Shown here: piece after piece, positions 19,007 through 28,993 of the stretch
Layout of the letters: each line of letters starts with the position of its first letter
How positions within the stretch are numbered: position 1 is the stretch's first letter
From: CAWAMR01 sp963783095
GTDB taxonomy: Bacteria > Planctomycetota > Planctomycetia > Gemmatales > Gemmataceae
Assembly (NCBI GenBank): GCA_963783095.1
Contig: CAWAMR010000001.1
Location: 1-64,000 of the forward strand
Length of the DNA: 64,000 nucleotides
Reading direction: 5' to 3'
Position numbers and translations under genes: made by a program
Notes under the pieces: model-generated
What the model saw: the letters and a program-made list of their open reading frames with translations, nothing else
Databases searched by the model: none
What the model was told of the DNA's origin: nothing

Positions 19007-20014
19007 ATGCGGCTCCATTTTTTCATCGTTGAAAAGCACGAGGCGAGTCAAACCGTCGCTGCGTATCTGCGCACCAAGCTCGGCCTCCCCTGGTCCAAGG
19101 CAAAACAGCTTCTCGAGCGTCGTCAGGTCCGTGTGGCCGGGCAGCCTACCACCGATCCCGCTTTGCGTCTGAAGGCCGGCAATCGGGTCGAGGTGCATGG
19201 TTTTTCGTCCGGCAGCGGCGAGAAAACAGCTCGGCCGGCTGCCCTAAAACACGCGACACCGAAACGGGAAATGCCGAAATGGCATGGCCCAACACCCAAA
19301 ATTATCTATTCGGATGATGCGATCGTCGTGGTCGACAAACCTGCGGGCTTAACCACCATGCGCCACCCTGAGGAACGCGCTGAATTCGGCGAACGCGGGA
19401 AACATTATCTCCCCGTTACACTCGCCGACCTGCTGCCCGGTTTGCTGGGTTCACCGGATCGGCGCATGTTACCAGTCCACCGCATCGACCGCGATACCAC
19501 CGGGCTGGTGGTTTTTGCTCGAACCCGCGCTGCGGAGCGTTCGCTCAATCAACAGTTCCGCGAACACAGTATTGATCGGCGCTATTTCGCTGTCGTGCGC
19601 GGCCGGCCGAGTCTTTCCCGAATGGAGTCGCACCTGGTCCGCGACCGGGGCGATGGTCGGCGCGGCACCTCGCTGGAAACCGGCTCAGGCCAGCGGGCGG
19701 TCACCCATGTTCGCGTGATCGAGGTGTTGGGCGCATTCGCACTGGTCGAATGCCGGCTCGAGACGGGACGAACCCATCAGGTACGCATCCATCTGGGCGA
19801 ACAGGGAACTCCACTCTGCGGTGAAACCGTCTACGATCGTCCAATCGCAGGATCGCCTGTGCCCGATGGAAGCAATGCCGGCCGGCCGATGCTCCACGCA
19901 GCCCATCTGGGAATTGAACATCCCGAAACGCACGAATGGATGGAATGGGATTGCCCGCCGGCGGAGGATATGCAGGAGCTATTGCAATGTTTGCGCCGGT
20001 CATCGGCCAGTTGA
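19007..20014 (+). CDS. RluA-family pseudouridine synthase
   Basis: Converts uridine to pseudouridine in rRNA or tRNA. An S4 RNA-binding domain covers the first ~65 residues (AKQLLERRQVRVAGQ). The catalytic domain follows: IIYSDDAIVVVDKPAGLTTM (motif I), MLPVHRIDRDTTGLVVFART with the catalytic aspartate in HRIDRDTTG (motif II), and ALVECRLETGRTHQVRIHL (motif III). It is intact, 335 residues. I chose the ATG at 19007 because RluA proteins begin with a short strand (MRLHFFIVE) before the S4 domain; an upstream in-frame ATG at 18,932 would add 25 unrelated residues. The stop lies 10 bases from that of the convergent exonuclease. Target site unknown. Confidence 0.9.
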   Translation: MRLHFFIVEKHEASQTVAAYLRTKLGLPWSKAKQLLERRQVRVAGQPTTDPALRLKAGNRVEVHGFSSGSGEKTARPAALKHATPKREMPKWHGPTPKIIYSDDAIVVVDKPAGLTTMRHPEERAEFGERGKHYLPVTLADLLPGLLGSPDRRMLPVHRIDRDTTGLVVFARTRAAERSLNQQFREHSIDRRYFAVVRGRPSLSRMESHLVRDRGDGRRGTSLETGSGQRAVTHVRVIEVLGAFALVECRLETGRTHQVRIHLGEQGTPLCGETVYDRPIAGSPVPDGSNAGRPMLHAAHLGIEHPETHEWMEWDCPPAEDMQELLQCLRRSSAS

Positions 20015-20023
20015 TTGCGGAGA

Positions 20024-20563
20024 TCACAACTGAGCGGTAGCGAGTCGGCCCACGGCCGCGATCACGATTCGGGCACATGCTTCGGCATCCGATTCGGCCT
20101 GATGATGCACCAGCGGGATCTGGAGCCGGCGACAAACATCGGGTAACTTCGTCGGGAAGATGTCCCAGGTTGCACGGGCCATCTGCACGGTACATCGGAA
20201 AGGAACTGCGGGCGGAGTCACGCCTGAGGCCAGGCAACAATTGCGCAATACCGCGCGATCGAAACCCGCACTATGAGCAGCGAGGAACCCAACCCCTTCG
20301 ATCTGTTTGGCAAATTCCGGCCAAAGTTCCCCGAAAGTAGGCTGATCGGCAACGTCTTTCCAGGTGATACCGTGTAAGTAGCTGAACAGAAAAGTCTTGC
20401 GCGGCGGACGGATGAGCCGGCACCACCGTTCGACAATTTGCAGGTCAACCACTTTCACCAGGGCGACGGAGCATGCGCTATCGCGTCCGTTGTCGGCGGT
20501 TTCAAAGTCGATTGCCGTGAAGCAGCGCGGCATGACTGAATATTTTCGAGAAATACGCCCCAT
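20024..20563 (-). CDS. DnaQ-like DEDDh 3'-5' exonuclease
   Basis: Exonuclease of the DnaQ/RNase T superfamily, 179 residues from ATG 20563. All catalytic motifs are present: CFTAIDFETADNG (D and E of ExoI), VGFLAAHSAGFDRAVL (D of ExoII, with the preceding AHS typical of stand-alone DnaQ proteins), and VHHQAESDAEACARIV (H-x4-D of ExoIII). It is a lone domain, so it is more likely a repair or proofreading-type nuclease than part of a polymerase. ATG 20563 has AAGGAAAGGA upstream; the ATG at 20533 is an alternative. It converges with the pseudouridine synthase. Confidence 0.85.
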   Translation of the reverse strand: MGRISRKYSVMPRCFTAIDFETADNGRDSACSVALVKVVDLQIVERWCRLIRPPRKTFLFSYLHGITWKDVADQPTFGELWPEFAKQIEGVGFLAAHSAGFDRAVLRNCCLASGVTPPAVPFRCTVQMARATWDIFPTKLPDVCRRLQIPLVHHQAESDAEACARIVIAAVGRLATAQL

Positions 20564-20899
20564 GTTGAAAATCCTTTCCTTCAGAGGAGCCGTTGATAGG
20601 AATTGTTGCGGAAGCGGACTGAAGGTCAAGAGATCGTCGGAAAGAAATGTCGCGCTGAAGGTATCCTCACTCCAACTTATCTGTGGACTGGCGAGGATAG
20701 ATAATCTGCGTAGTCGAGTGCTGCGCATTCAAATCTGGAAAATGGCAGCCTTGCCGTGAGATGCACCACTTCAAAGTGAAAGCGCGATTGCACGAATTTC
20801 CCTTCCTCGTTATTTTCCGGCCCAACTTAACTCCCGTGGCGGGAATGGACCGCATTTTTCGGGACTCTGCCCAAACTGGAATGTTTCGAGAAGAGAACT
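20564..20899. other. divergent intergenic region
   Basis: 336 bases between the exonuclease and the secreted propeller, which are transcribed away from each other, so it should hold both promoters. I see no confident -35/-10 pair, operator or structured RNA. Confidence 0.5.
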
Positions 20900-22465
20900 A
20901 TGTCACTTTCTAAACCGTTCGGGCGTCGGACTGTAGCGAAGAAACCACAGCGGAAGCAGGTTCTTCTATGCCTCCTGAAATTGGAGGATCGGATCACCCC
21001 GAGTTTCCCAGTTGGCAACCCCACGGACGGCTACGTCGTCGGCGGGTCAACGACATCGGGATCGGTAAACTCAACTGCTGTCGCCACCGATTCTTCCGGC
21101 GATGCCTACCAAACGGGCTTTTTCAGCGGCACTGTTACCTTTGGGAACACGACCCTCACCGCGCAAGGTGCCAGCGATGTTTTCGTTGCGAAGTATTCTT
21201 CATCGGGTGCTCTTCTTTGGGTTGATGACATTGGCGGCTCAAACGGGACTGCGGTCGCTACCTGGCTTGCGGTCGATAACCAGGGAAATGCCTATGTTAC
21301 CGGTTATTTTCTGGGGACAGTCAATTTCGACCCTCATGGCAACCATACCCTCTCCAGTGTCTACCCAGGAAATCCAAACGCCTTCGTCGACAAGCTCAGT
21401 TCCTCGGGCCATTATTCTTACGCTGTTGAGATTGGTTCCGGGAGCATTGCGCTGAGCAATGCGATCACGGTCGACAGCCAGGGAAATGCGTATATCACAG
21501 GCTTCTTCGCGGGCACCGGAAACTTCAATCCTCACGGCTCGAATAATCTCAGCAGTTCCGATAATGGGAATCAGTTTAACGCCTTCGTCGAGAAGCTAAA
21601 CTCCGCAGGGAACTATGATTGGGCCGTTGACATTGGCTATGGATCAACTGCTTACGGCGAAGGGATTGCCGTGGACGGTTCGGGCCGGGTTTATACCACC
21701 GGCTATTTCTCCGGTACCGGCGCATTCAACCCAGCCAACAGCTCTCACGACCTGCAAACCTCGAACAACGGCTCCGATGTCAATACTTATGTGTCAGTAC
21801 TCAATTCCTCGGGTGCCTACGTTTATTCCGACCTGATTGGGTACGGAGGAATGGTGCAAGGATACGGCATCGCCGTCGACAAGTCCGACAATGTCTACAT
21901 TACTGGCGATTTCTCAGGTATGGGCAACTTCAATCCCAACGGCTCAAACACGCTCACCAGTTCCAATAACGGCGGCAACATCAACGCTTTCGTGGAGAAG
22001 CTAAATGCTTCGGGTAAATTCGTTTGGGCCGAGGATCTGGGGTATGGTGCAACAGCGTATGGGGTGAGCATCACTGTGGATCGTTCGGGCAATGTCTACA
22101 CGGTTGGTGCGTTTAGTGGTACGGGCGATTTCAATCCCGGCAGCGGCACGAGCGACCTGACCGCTTCGGGCAACGGCACACAGTACAATGCCTATCTCTC
22201 CGAGTTGAACTCTTCGGGTCAGCTTGTATCGGACGCCATCTTCGCTTACGGGGCTATTCAACTCGACATCAGCAATGTGGCTGTCAGCCAATACGGAGCC
22301 ATTTTCATCAATGGGGATTTCACGGGGACGGGCGTGAATTTTGATACCACCGGCTCCGGCAAGAACAATCTTTCCTCCCCGAACGGATCGACCCAGTACC
22401 TGGTGGAGCTGAGCCAACCTCAATCTGATATGTGGCCCTGGTGGATGCCATGGTTCAGCAAATGA
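20900..22465 (+). CDS. secreted SBBP-type beta-propeller protein with LEDR sorting motif
   Basis: An intact 521-residue extracellular protein. A basic N-terminus and CLLKLEDRITPSFP form the planctomycete LEDRxTPS-type sorting region found at the start of large surface proteins in Gemmataceae and relatives. About nine blades of 45-50 residues follow, each reading roughly ATDSSGDAYQTGFFSGTVTF then AFVDKLSSSGHYSYAVEIG, the SBBP/beta-propeller pattern. GxNFNPHGS-type acidic loops could bind calcium. The C-terminal WPWWMPWFSK is Trp-rich and short. Function unknown; probably cell-surface. Confidence 0.8.
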   Translation: MSLSKPFGRRTVAKKPQRKQVLLCLLKLEDRITPSFPVGNPTDGYVVGGSTTSGSVNSTAVATDSSGDAYQTGFFSGTVTFGNTTLTAQGASDVFVAKYSSSGALLWVDDIGGSNGTAVATWLAVDNQGNAYVTGYFLGTVNFDPHGNHTLSSVYPGNPNAFVDKLSSSGHYSYAVEIGSGSIALSNAITVDSQGNAYITGFFAGTGNFNPHGSNNLSSSDNGNQFNAFVEKLNSAGNYDWAVDIGYGSTAYGEGIAVDGSGRVYTTGYFSGTGAFNPANSSHDLQTSNNGSDVNTYVSVLNSSGAYVYSDLIGYGGMVQGYGIAVDKSDNVYITGDFSGMGNFNPNGSNTLTSSNNGGNINAFVEKLNASGKFVWAEDLGYGATAYGVSITVDRSGNVYTVGAFSGTGDFNPGSGTSDLTASGNGTQYNAYLSELNSSGQLVSDAIFAYGAIQLDISNVAVSQYGAIFINGDFTGTGVNFDTTGSGKNNLSSPNGSTQYLVELSQPQSDMWPWWMPWFSK

Positions 22466-22475
22466 ACCTTCAAGG

Positions 22476-25410
22476 TCACTTCAACTGGTCCCACTTTTGC
22501 AGCGTCTTGACCTGATCGAGAAATCTTGTGAATTCTTCCAGTTTCCGAAGCAGGTTCAGGTCGCCGTCGTGTTCGAGAGAGTCATAGCCCCAGCCTCGCT
22601 TCAATGCTCTTGCCAGGTAATGCAGGCTGAGTTTCCGATACTCCGGTTTTTTCTCCGACAGTAGCGCATAGACGCAGCTGGCACGATACAGGGTGTCGGG
22701 CTGAGGAGCATTCGCCAGGGCCTTCTTGATCTCTTCGATCGCTACATCGGTCTTGCCGAGCCGGGCGGCGTAAACAGCCTTCGCGACTCGTCCATCCACC
22801 GAATCGGGAAATAGTTCGAGGAGCCGATTCAAGACCGGAATTGCTTCCTCCGGTTTTTTCAAGCATTCACCGAGTACGTAAGATTCATTCATGATGGCCG
22901 GCAGATAGCGAGGATTGGCCTTCTGCGCCTGTACGAAATCTTCGAGGGCCGCTTTCGGAGAAGTCTGGATTTGCGCGACGCCGCGCGATACCCAACTGAT
23001 CGAGTCGGTGGGTAGTTGCTTCAACCCTTCCGCTCGGTCTTGCTCTGCGCCTTTTTTGTCTTTGAGTGCCTGCCGAACCGTTGCTCGAATGAAGTAGACG
23101 CGCTTCGGCGCTTGCGGGCAGTTTACCGCCCAGTCCAAATCCTCGAGCGCTGCCTTGTCCTGTTTCAGGAGCATGCAACACGAGAGCTCGATCGATATAG
23201 GCGCAGAGCAGGTTGGGTTGCAGCCGAAGTGCCTGATCGAGATCGGCTTTTGCTTGTTGCAGGTTTTTTCGGGCGGCGTAGAGCACACATGCCCGTGTAT
23301 GATAGGTCCGCGCAAATTTCGGCCGAAGCGTGATACAAACACCCAGACATTGAAGGGCATCGGCCTCCTCTTTCAGAGCCAGGTGGCAATGCGCCCGCAA
23401 GTACCAGCATCCGAAATCATCCTGATCGCGTTCGAGGGCCGCTTTGAGCAGTTTCAGGGCTTCCTGACAGTTACCGTGCGCCATGAGATCGGAAGCGATC
23501 AGGATGGGCGTTCGCCCGTTCAAGTTCTCGGCGTTTTCCAGCTTGAGCCGAAGGTTTTGGTAGTCTTCCCGGGTAGCTCGGCCGTCCAGTTCGGAGCGCT
23601 GAACCGCCAACACAAGTCGATCCTGTTCACCCAAATGCGTGGTGGCAAGGTCGTGATAGCGACGGGCGGCCTCGTCGGACGATTCGTCTTTGGGTTGAAA
23701 CGCCACCGATCGCGCCAGCAGAAACCCAAGTTCCCCGACTTCCTGTTGCAGCCGTTTGCGGTCTTCGGGAGGCAAATGTTTCACCTCAGACTTCTCGCTC
23801 CAATTGGCATCGTCCAACACTCCATAGCTTGCCAGAGCATTCTGAGCGGTCTGGATGCCTTCCTTGAGCTGTTCGGGATCATCGACGCTCAAGAGGGATT
23901 CAGCCTGTTGGAACAGCGGAACAAACTCGTGATAGTGATTGACCGCGAACTCCCGTTGAGCGTCGAGCGCCCGTTCTTTCTTTCGGTACGACCAGGACGC
24001 GAGGATGATTGCAGCTGTCAGCCCAAGCGCCGCCACTGCTGCTGCGACAACCTGGGGAGAAACCAGCCTGGGATTGCGTCGTGCCCATTTTCGCAGCCGT
24101 TCCCAAAGCGAAGGCTCAGGAGTATGCTTTAGCGGCAAATGCTTCTGATGCCGTTCGATGTCTTCCAGTAATTCTTCCGCACGGGCATAGCGCAAAGCGG
24201 GATCGGGTTGCAGGCAGCGCTGAATGATCGCTTCCACGGCCGGGGTGATCGCGGAATTGTGAGAGCGCAGTTCGGGTACCGGGCCAATCCGATCCTTGAT
24301 CATGAGCGGCAAAATGTCCGCCGTTCTGCCACGGTGCATGGGGAACGGGAATTTGCCGGTCAGCAGTTGAAAAAGGATCAAACCGAGCGAATAGATATCG
24401 CTTCGGCCATCGACGGCGACGGAGGGGTTGGCGTAGCTGGTCAGTTGATCCGGGGACATATAGGGGAGCGTGCCGCCGGCTTTGGCGGTTGCGCTGGATC
24501 GTAGTTTGATGTCTTCGGCAAGGTTGAAGTCGAGGATCATCGGCTCGCCGTCATCGGTCAGCAGGATATTGGCGGGCTTCAGGTCGCGATGGATGATGCC
24601 GCGTTCGTGAGCGTGCCAGGCCGGCGGCGAGGCGAGCGCCGATCCAGAGAATGGCGTCTTCATAGCTCAAGTTCTCGATGTGCGAGAGAACGGAGTTCGC
24701 CTTGGCAATTCGCGGCAACTTGCCCTGGTCGATTGCCTCGGATTCGCTCGCCATCTCTTCAGCAGAAACGTCGGACGGAGCAGATCGCACCCCCGACTGA
24801 ACCGACGTTTGCCGGTTGTATAAAGTGCTGACAAGATGCTTGCCGGATGTTGGTAAGATGTTGCTGCTGCGCAGGGCTTTACAGATATCGGCGAGCGTTG
24901 TGCTGCCCAGAAACGGCATGCACACGGCGTGGAGTTTCGCGGTGCTGTGCTCGGAGTACAGCGGCATGATATTGGTATGCTGAAGTTGTGCCTGCCGTTG
25001 CGATTCACCGCGAGGAATTCGACGGAGACTTTCAACGCGACGAGGCGATTGGCGAGTTCCAGTTGCTCTGCCAGGAAAACCCGCCCGAACCCGCCGCGCC
25101 CCAGTTCATGTAAGAGATGAAAACCAAGAAAATCGCGGCCAACCGTCGGAAACCAAGCCATCGCTTCGTCAAGGTCGGAAGCCAGTTCGGGATCGGCGGA
25201 CGGCACTTCTACTTGATCGGGAGTGGGGGCTTCCAACAGGCGGGTTACTACGTCAATCTCGGAATCCAGTTGATCTGCCGGGTGATCCCCGCCGGGAAGG
25301 AGTTGAACGGGCTCCCTCCGAATCGCTTCCAAGGTCGAACATGAAACAGAGGCTCCATCCGGGAAGGGTTTCCTCAAGCCGAAGGGCCTACCTGACAGGG
25401 TCGATGCCAT
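22476..25410 (-). CDS. large Ser/Thr protein kinase with C-terminal TPR repeats (frame-broken)
   Basis: Membrane-anchored PknB-type kinase of about 975 residues. The N-terminal lead starts at ATG 25410 (MASTLSGRPFGL). The P-loop is LLHELGRGGFGRVFLAEQL with the lysine in VALKVS. After breaks near 24,980 and 24,620 come IIHRDLKPANILL (catalytic Asp), EPMILDFNLAED (metal-binding Asp in DFN rather than DFG) and GGTLPYMSPDQL, then the DIYSLGLILFQLLTG region. A single helix (VVAAAVAALGLTAAIILAS) near 24,050 leads to an extracytoplasmic part with at least eight TPR-like helices (CWYLRAHCHLALKEEADAL). A third break near 23,170 precedes the last TPRs, ending LQKWDQLK. Such kinases are numerous in Gemmataceae; the ligand is unknown. 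Confidence 0.85.
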
Positions 25411-26073
25411 CGCTGTACCAAGGGTGGGAAAACCGAGGGTTGTGCCACGGTGTTGTTGGAAACGCAGGTGAATAGCGACGTTAGCGCGACATCGTCTCTT
25501 TCGAGAGGTATGCGTGGAATCATTCCAGAAAACTAACTGGACGCTCTGGATCAACTGCCGAAACGGGAGGGTGGATGATTCGACTTCAGTCGGCACAGGC
25601 TCCCGGTGGCGGGAACCCGATCCTGCGAGTCAAATCTGAGGGGGTCAGATTGACAAAGTACATTCATCCATAGAAGCATTATACTTCACGTTTTCAATAC
25701 AAATCGGAGAATCTATATATTTGATACAATGCGAAATATCGATATAATCTCAATTATTGTCTCCACAGAACTTCGATCCGTTTTCGCATTTTTTGCTCAA
25801 TCGAACCCGAAACGATGAAAGAGTAAATTACTCGAAAAGCAACCCGTTTCCTCGATGGAAATGGGAGAGAATCAAGGATACTGCACGGAATTATTCCTAC
25901 ATTTTCTAAAATTGTTGTTTGCAGCATAATTGGTAGTTCCTACTCATTCTGTGTGCCCTCATGAGGACGGTTTCTTCGCCAATGTCTCCAAAGGCAGTTC
26001 CGAGAGCAATCCCTGCCAGCGCGGCAACCAGTTGAAAAGGCCTTCCGTTCATTCGGAAATCGGCGGCGTTGCA
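25411..26073. other. 660-bp gene-free stretch, AT-rich in its centre
   Basis: No reading frame with coding texture is present. From 25,660 to 25,930 the base composition is distinctly AT-rich for this genome (for example ATATATTTGATACAATG near 25,720). This could mark a promoter region for the divergent neighbours, a lost gene, or a transferred segment. The kinase's own promoter should lie just above 25,410. Confidence 0.4.
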
Positions 26074-26927
26074 TTAAATCAAGGCATCGAGCCCTTTCTT
26101 GAAACGAGGCCACTCAGCTGGGCGATAGGTTTGGATATGCGTGCGGATTGCCGTGAGCCGATCAACGGCCAGGTGACTATCGGTAACGGCGCGAATTTCC
26201 TGTGCCTCTTCGATCATCGGATAAATTCGCTCACGGAGCAAACCGCTGAAGCAGTCGGCGAACAATTCGATCGAATAGCGCAATCGCTTGCCGATGATCC
26301 GCACCTGGTGAAGTTCTTCATAAGCATTGGGTTGGCCGCCGACCGCTTCATTGAGCGTTCCAATAAGAGTACTCAAATGTGCCATTCCCAATTCGCCGAA
26401 GTGTGCGTTGTGTAAATCCTTGTCAGGCTGTTGCAGATTGTCCAAAAGTTCCTGGCGAACCTTCTCAAATCGAGAACCGTGGTGAGCTACGGTGCTGGTT
26501 AGATGATCCTGGGCGTCGATGCGCCTGGCAGCGGCGTAACCCGATAGCAAGTCGTGGACAGGCTTCGTTTCTGTGGATTGGAGTACGCGCGTCGAGTTGA
26601 GCATTTGCTTGAAGACATCCCAGTCCGCGCTTCCCCGGCCGCCCGCCGCAACTTGCGAAGGAGTCTCTTCCCGGTTCGCAAGCATTTGCCCGGCAAACAG
26701 CACTCGAACAGATTCAAGGCCACCCCTGCTCGCCGGGTTGCCACACGCAGTTGATGGACGTGCTCAATGTCCCGATCGGCACGTTCGACCGCCAGAGGAA
26801 GATAATGTCGAACCCGTTCCAAGCGCATCGAGGATGCGCGTGCTGCATCAGCGGTGCCGGTCTCCCAGTTCAATCCGTTTATCCATTTTCCATCAGCCAC
26901 GCCAGCGGCTCCCAGGGTAAATTCCAA
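26074..26927 (-). CDS. CHAD-domain protein
   Basis: CHAD domains are alpha-helical with conserved histidines and basic residues and bind inorganic polyphosphate. The signature RDIEHVHQLRVATRRAGVALNL lies near the N-terminus, and the second half contains LHQVRIIGKRLRYSIELFAD, the matching C-terminal signature. One frame change near 26,640 separates them; together they give about 285 residues. The ATG at 26927 lies inside the end of the GTPase gene read in another frame, so the two genes are coupled. No CYTH or exopolyphosphatase gene is adjacent. Confidence 0.82.
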
Positions 26928-28806
26928 ACGCTCTAATTCCCATACAAGCCCGCGATATTGGCAGCGACTTGTCGTTCCTCCCAGCCAGACTTAACACCTG
27001 TTTCACTTCTTCAACCAGGCGATCGACGTGTTCTCTCTCCTCCAGCAATGTCTTCGCCATCTCTTCGGGAATGGGTAAGTAAACGCGCATCAGCTCGGCA
27101 TGCAGCTGATCGATGAGCTGCTTGTGAAACTCGCCGCGAACCGCCGCCCAGCGCAAGGGTAAGAGTACCGCAACGAGAACCTGTAACAACAGCAAGGTAA
27201 CCAACGTCAACATGAACGGCAACACCACATGGAAGACCGAAGGGTCATAAGTCTTCTCCATGAAGAATTTCCAAAGCAGCAGAATCAGCGCACTCAGAAA
27301 TACCAGTTCCGGTAGGAAATTCGCTGCACCAACGAGAACCACCTGGATGATCTTCCGGTAGCCTTGCGGCCGAGTGCACATTTGCTCCACCGCGGCGAGC
27401 GCTTCCAAGAGCGCTCGATCGTAGCGTTGATGCCAGTCTGCCCTTGCAGCATTTGAAGTGGGTCCGTTCAGAAGGTGGAGAGGAAAATTCTGACGGTCGG
27501 CCTCCACGAGGAGCCGATTGGCAATGGCTCCGCCGCGTTTATCGAGTACCTTTTCACCCGCCACACGAGTGCATTCGTGGGCGAACGCCGACAAATTCCA
27601 CGCCCTAGGCTGCTCGATCTTTTCGCCGCCGCCGATTTTCGGCACAAACGGAATGCGGTCGCGCAAAGTGCTGCCGGCAAACCGAAACCGTGAAGTGAAG
27701 CTAAGATAGCCCGCCATCAAGCCGCGAAATTGCTTGTGTCCTTCAACCGTAAAATGATGTTCGATCTCGGTCTTGTAAGGCTCCAGGGTGCTCAGAAGTA
27801 CGTCGCCATACACTTGCGATTCTTCATGCAAAATCCGATCCCAGGCCGCTTGAGTTCGGGTTGCCTCTTCCGACAAGTCCGGCGGACGAACCTCTTGTAA
27901 TGCCTCGCAAATCTGCGACAGCAATTGCCCGACGCCACGCGCCTTGACCGCCTCGATTTCGAGTCGGGTCAAGCCCATTTCCAGCCAGTGCAACAACTCG
28001 CCGAACTGTTCACCCGCCACCAGTCCTTCCGGCACGGGCCGCTCGGCCGACGGTCCCTGTCCTGCTGCGGCATCCAGCCAGGATTGTGCCATGGTCCGGA
28101 ACAACTGAGGTTTTTCGAAGCCTTCGGCCTTGAGATCGCGCAGCAGGTCTTCATCGGGCCGCAACCCGCTTTCACCGGCGCGAACGCAGCGATCCCACTT
28201 GTTCAGCACGAAGGCAAATGCCCGGCGTTTTCGTTGTTCTTTGAACAGTTCCCAACCGAGCTTATCGTGATATTTTTCCTGGGAGCCGACGTAGAGAACA
28301 ACGTCGGCGACAGGCAGAATCGCCATCAGTTTTTCGCGGTTCGCAAGATCGTTGCTGTCCAGATCGGGCGTATCTACCAGGATTTTCTGGGAGAGGGACT
28401 CCCGGTCGTGCTGAACCAGCCGGCAATGTCGTAGCGCCGGGTCGAGCCGGTCGGAACGGATCGATTGATGGTAGTAAACGACAGGATCGCGCGTGGTGGG
28501 CCGGGTAAACGAAGCCTGCGCGATCGGTGCACCGGCCAGCGCATTGAGAAGCGTCGATTTGCCGACGCCGGTTCCGCCCATCAGCGTGATAACCAGCAAA
28601 GGTCGATCGACGTCGAGTGCCTCGGCCTGCCGGCGCAGATCATTGACCATGCCCTCCGACGAAGCGCGCGCTAACATCGATAGAGGAAAGCGATGAGGCC
28701 CATCGAGCCAGGCACGCAGATCCTTCTCCAGGTTGCGCAGCAACGGAGCCAGAGTCCGCAGCAGCGGATCGGTAGTAATCGGCGGCGTAGAGGAGAGAGA
28801 CGTCAT
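26893..28806 (-). CDS. dynamin-like / YfjP-type membrane-associated GTPase
   Basis: An intact ~637-residue GTPase. G1 is MGGTGVGKSTLLNAL, G2 is a threonine in FTRPTTRDPVVYY, G3 is ILVDTPDLDSND and G4 is FVLNKWDRC. The middle is helical, and two to three hydrophobic segments near the C-terminus (VVLVGAANFLPELVFLSALI, FMLTLVTLLLLQVLVAVLL) anchor it in the membrane. A final amphipathic helix (EEREHVDRLVEEVKQVL) follows. Dynamin-family proteins remodel or guard membranes. The start at 28806 (MTSLSSTPP) avoids six extra residues from an upstream ATG. Its last 35 bases overlap the CHAD gene, which may reflect a base error near the end. Confidence 0.82.
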   Translation of the reverse strand: MTSLSSTPPITTDPLLRTLAPLLRNLEKDLRAWLDGPHRFPLSMLARASSEGMVNDLRRQAEALDVDRPLLVITLMGGTGVGKSTLLNALAGAPIAQASFTRPTTRDPVVYYHQSIRSDRLDPALRHCRLVQHDRESLSQKILVDTPDLDSNDLANREKLMAILPVADVVLYVGSQEKYHDKLGWELFKEQRKRRAFAFVLNKWDRCVRAGESGLRPDEDLLRDLKAEGFEKPQLFRTMAQSWLDAAAGQGPSAERPVPEGLVAGEQFGELLHWLEMGLTRLEIEAVKARGVGQLLSQICEALQEVRPPDLSEEATRTQAAWDRILHEESQVYGDVLLSTLEPYKTEIEHHFTVEGHKQFRGLMAGYLSFTSRFRFAGSTLRDRIPFVPKIGGGEKIEQPRAWNLSAFAHECTRVAGEKVLDKRGGAIANRLLVEADRQNFPLHLLNGPTSNAARADWHQRYDRALLEALAAVEQMCTRPQGYRKIIQVVLVGAANFLPELVFLSALILLLWKFFMEKTYDPSVFHVVLPFMLTLVTLLLLQVLVAVLLPLRWAAVRGEFHKQLIDQLHAELMRVYLPIPEEMAKTLLEEREHVDRLVEEVKQVLSLAGRNDKSLPISRACMGIRAFGIYPGSRWRG

Positions 28807-28845
28807 TGAGAATATATACCGCACACGATGACAGACAAAAGTGGA

Positions 28846-28982
28846 CTAACCACAGAGTCACAGAGAACACAGAGAAGACAAATACGGAGAACTCAAACAT
28901 GAGAAAACGGAAAGCGAGATTCTATTGGCTTCCGATTGTTTCTCTTAGGTCTTCTCTGTGTTCTCTGTGACTCTGTGGTTAG
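28846..28982. repeat. perfect 34-bp inverted repeat (ACCACAGAG family)
   Basis: The arm beginning CTAACCACAGAGTCACAGAG (28,846-28,879) is exactly reverse-complemented at 28,949-28,982, with a 69-base loop. It fills the gap between the permease and the GTPase on the same strand. It shares ACCACAGAG-CACAGAG with the outer arms of the gcv palindrome at 16,478. Confidence 0.9.
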
Positions 28983-28993
28983 CCCATCGGATC

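Noticed and set aside
23155..24132. A 325-residue plus-strand frame opposite the kinase
   Set aside because: No start signal or family; the minus strand has clear kinase/TPR coding.
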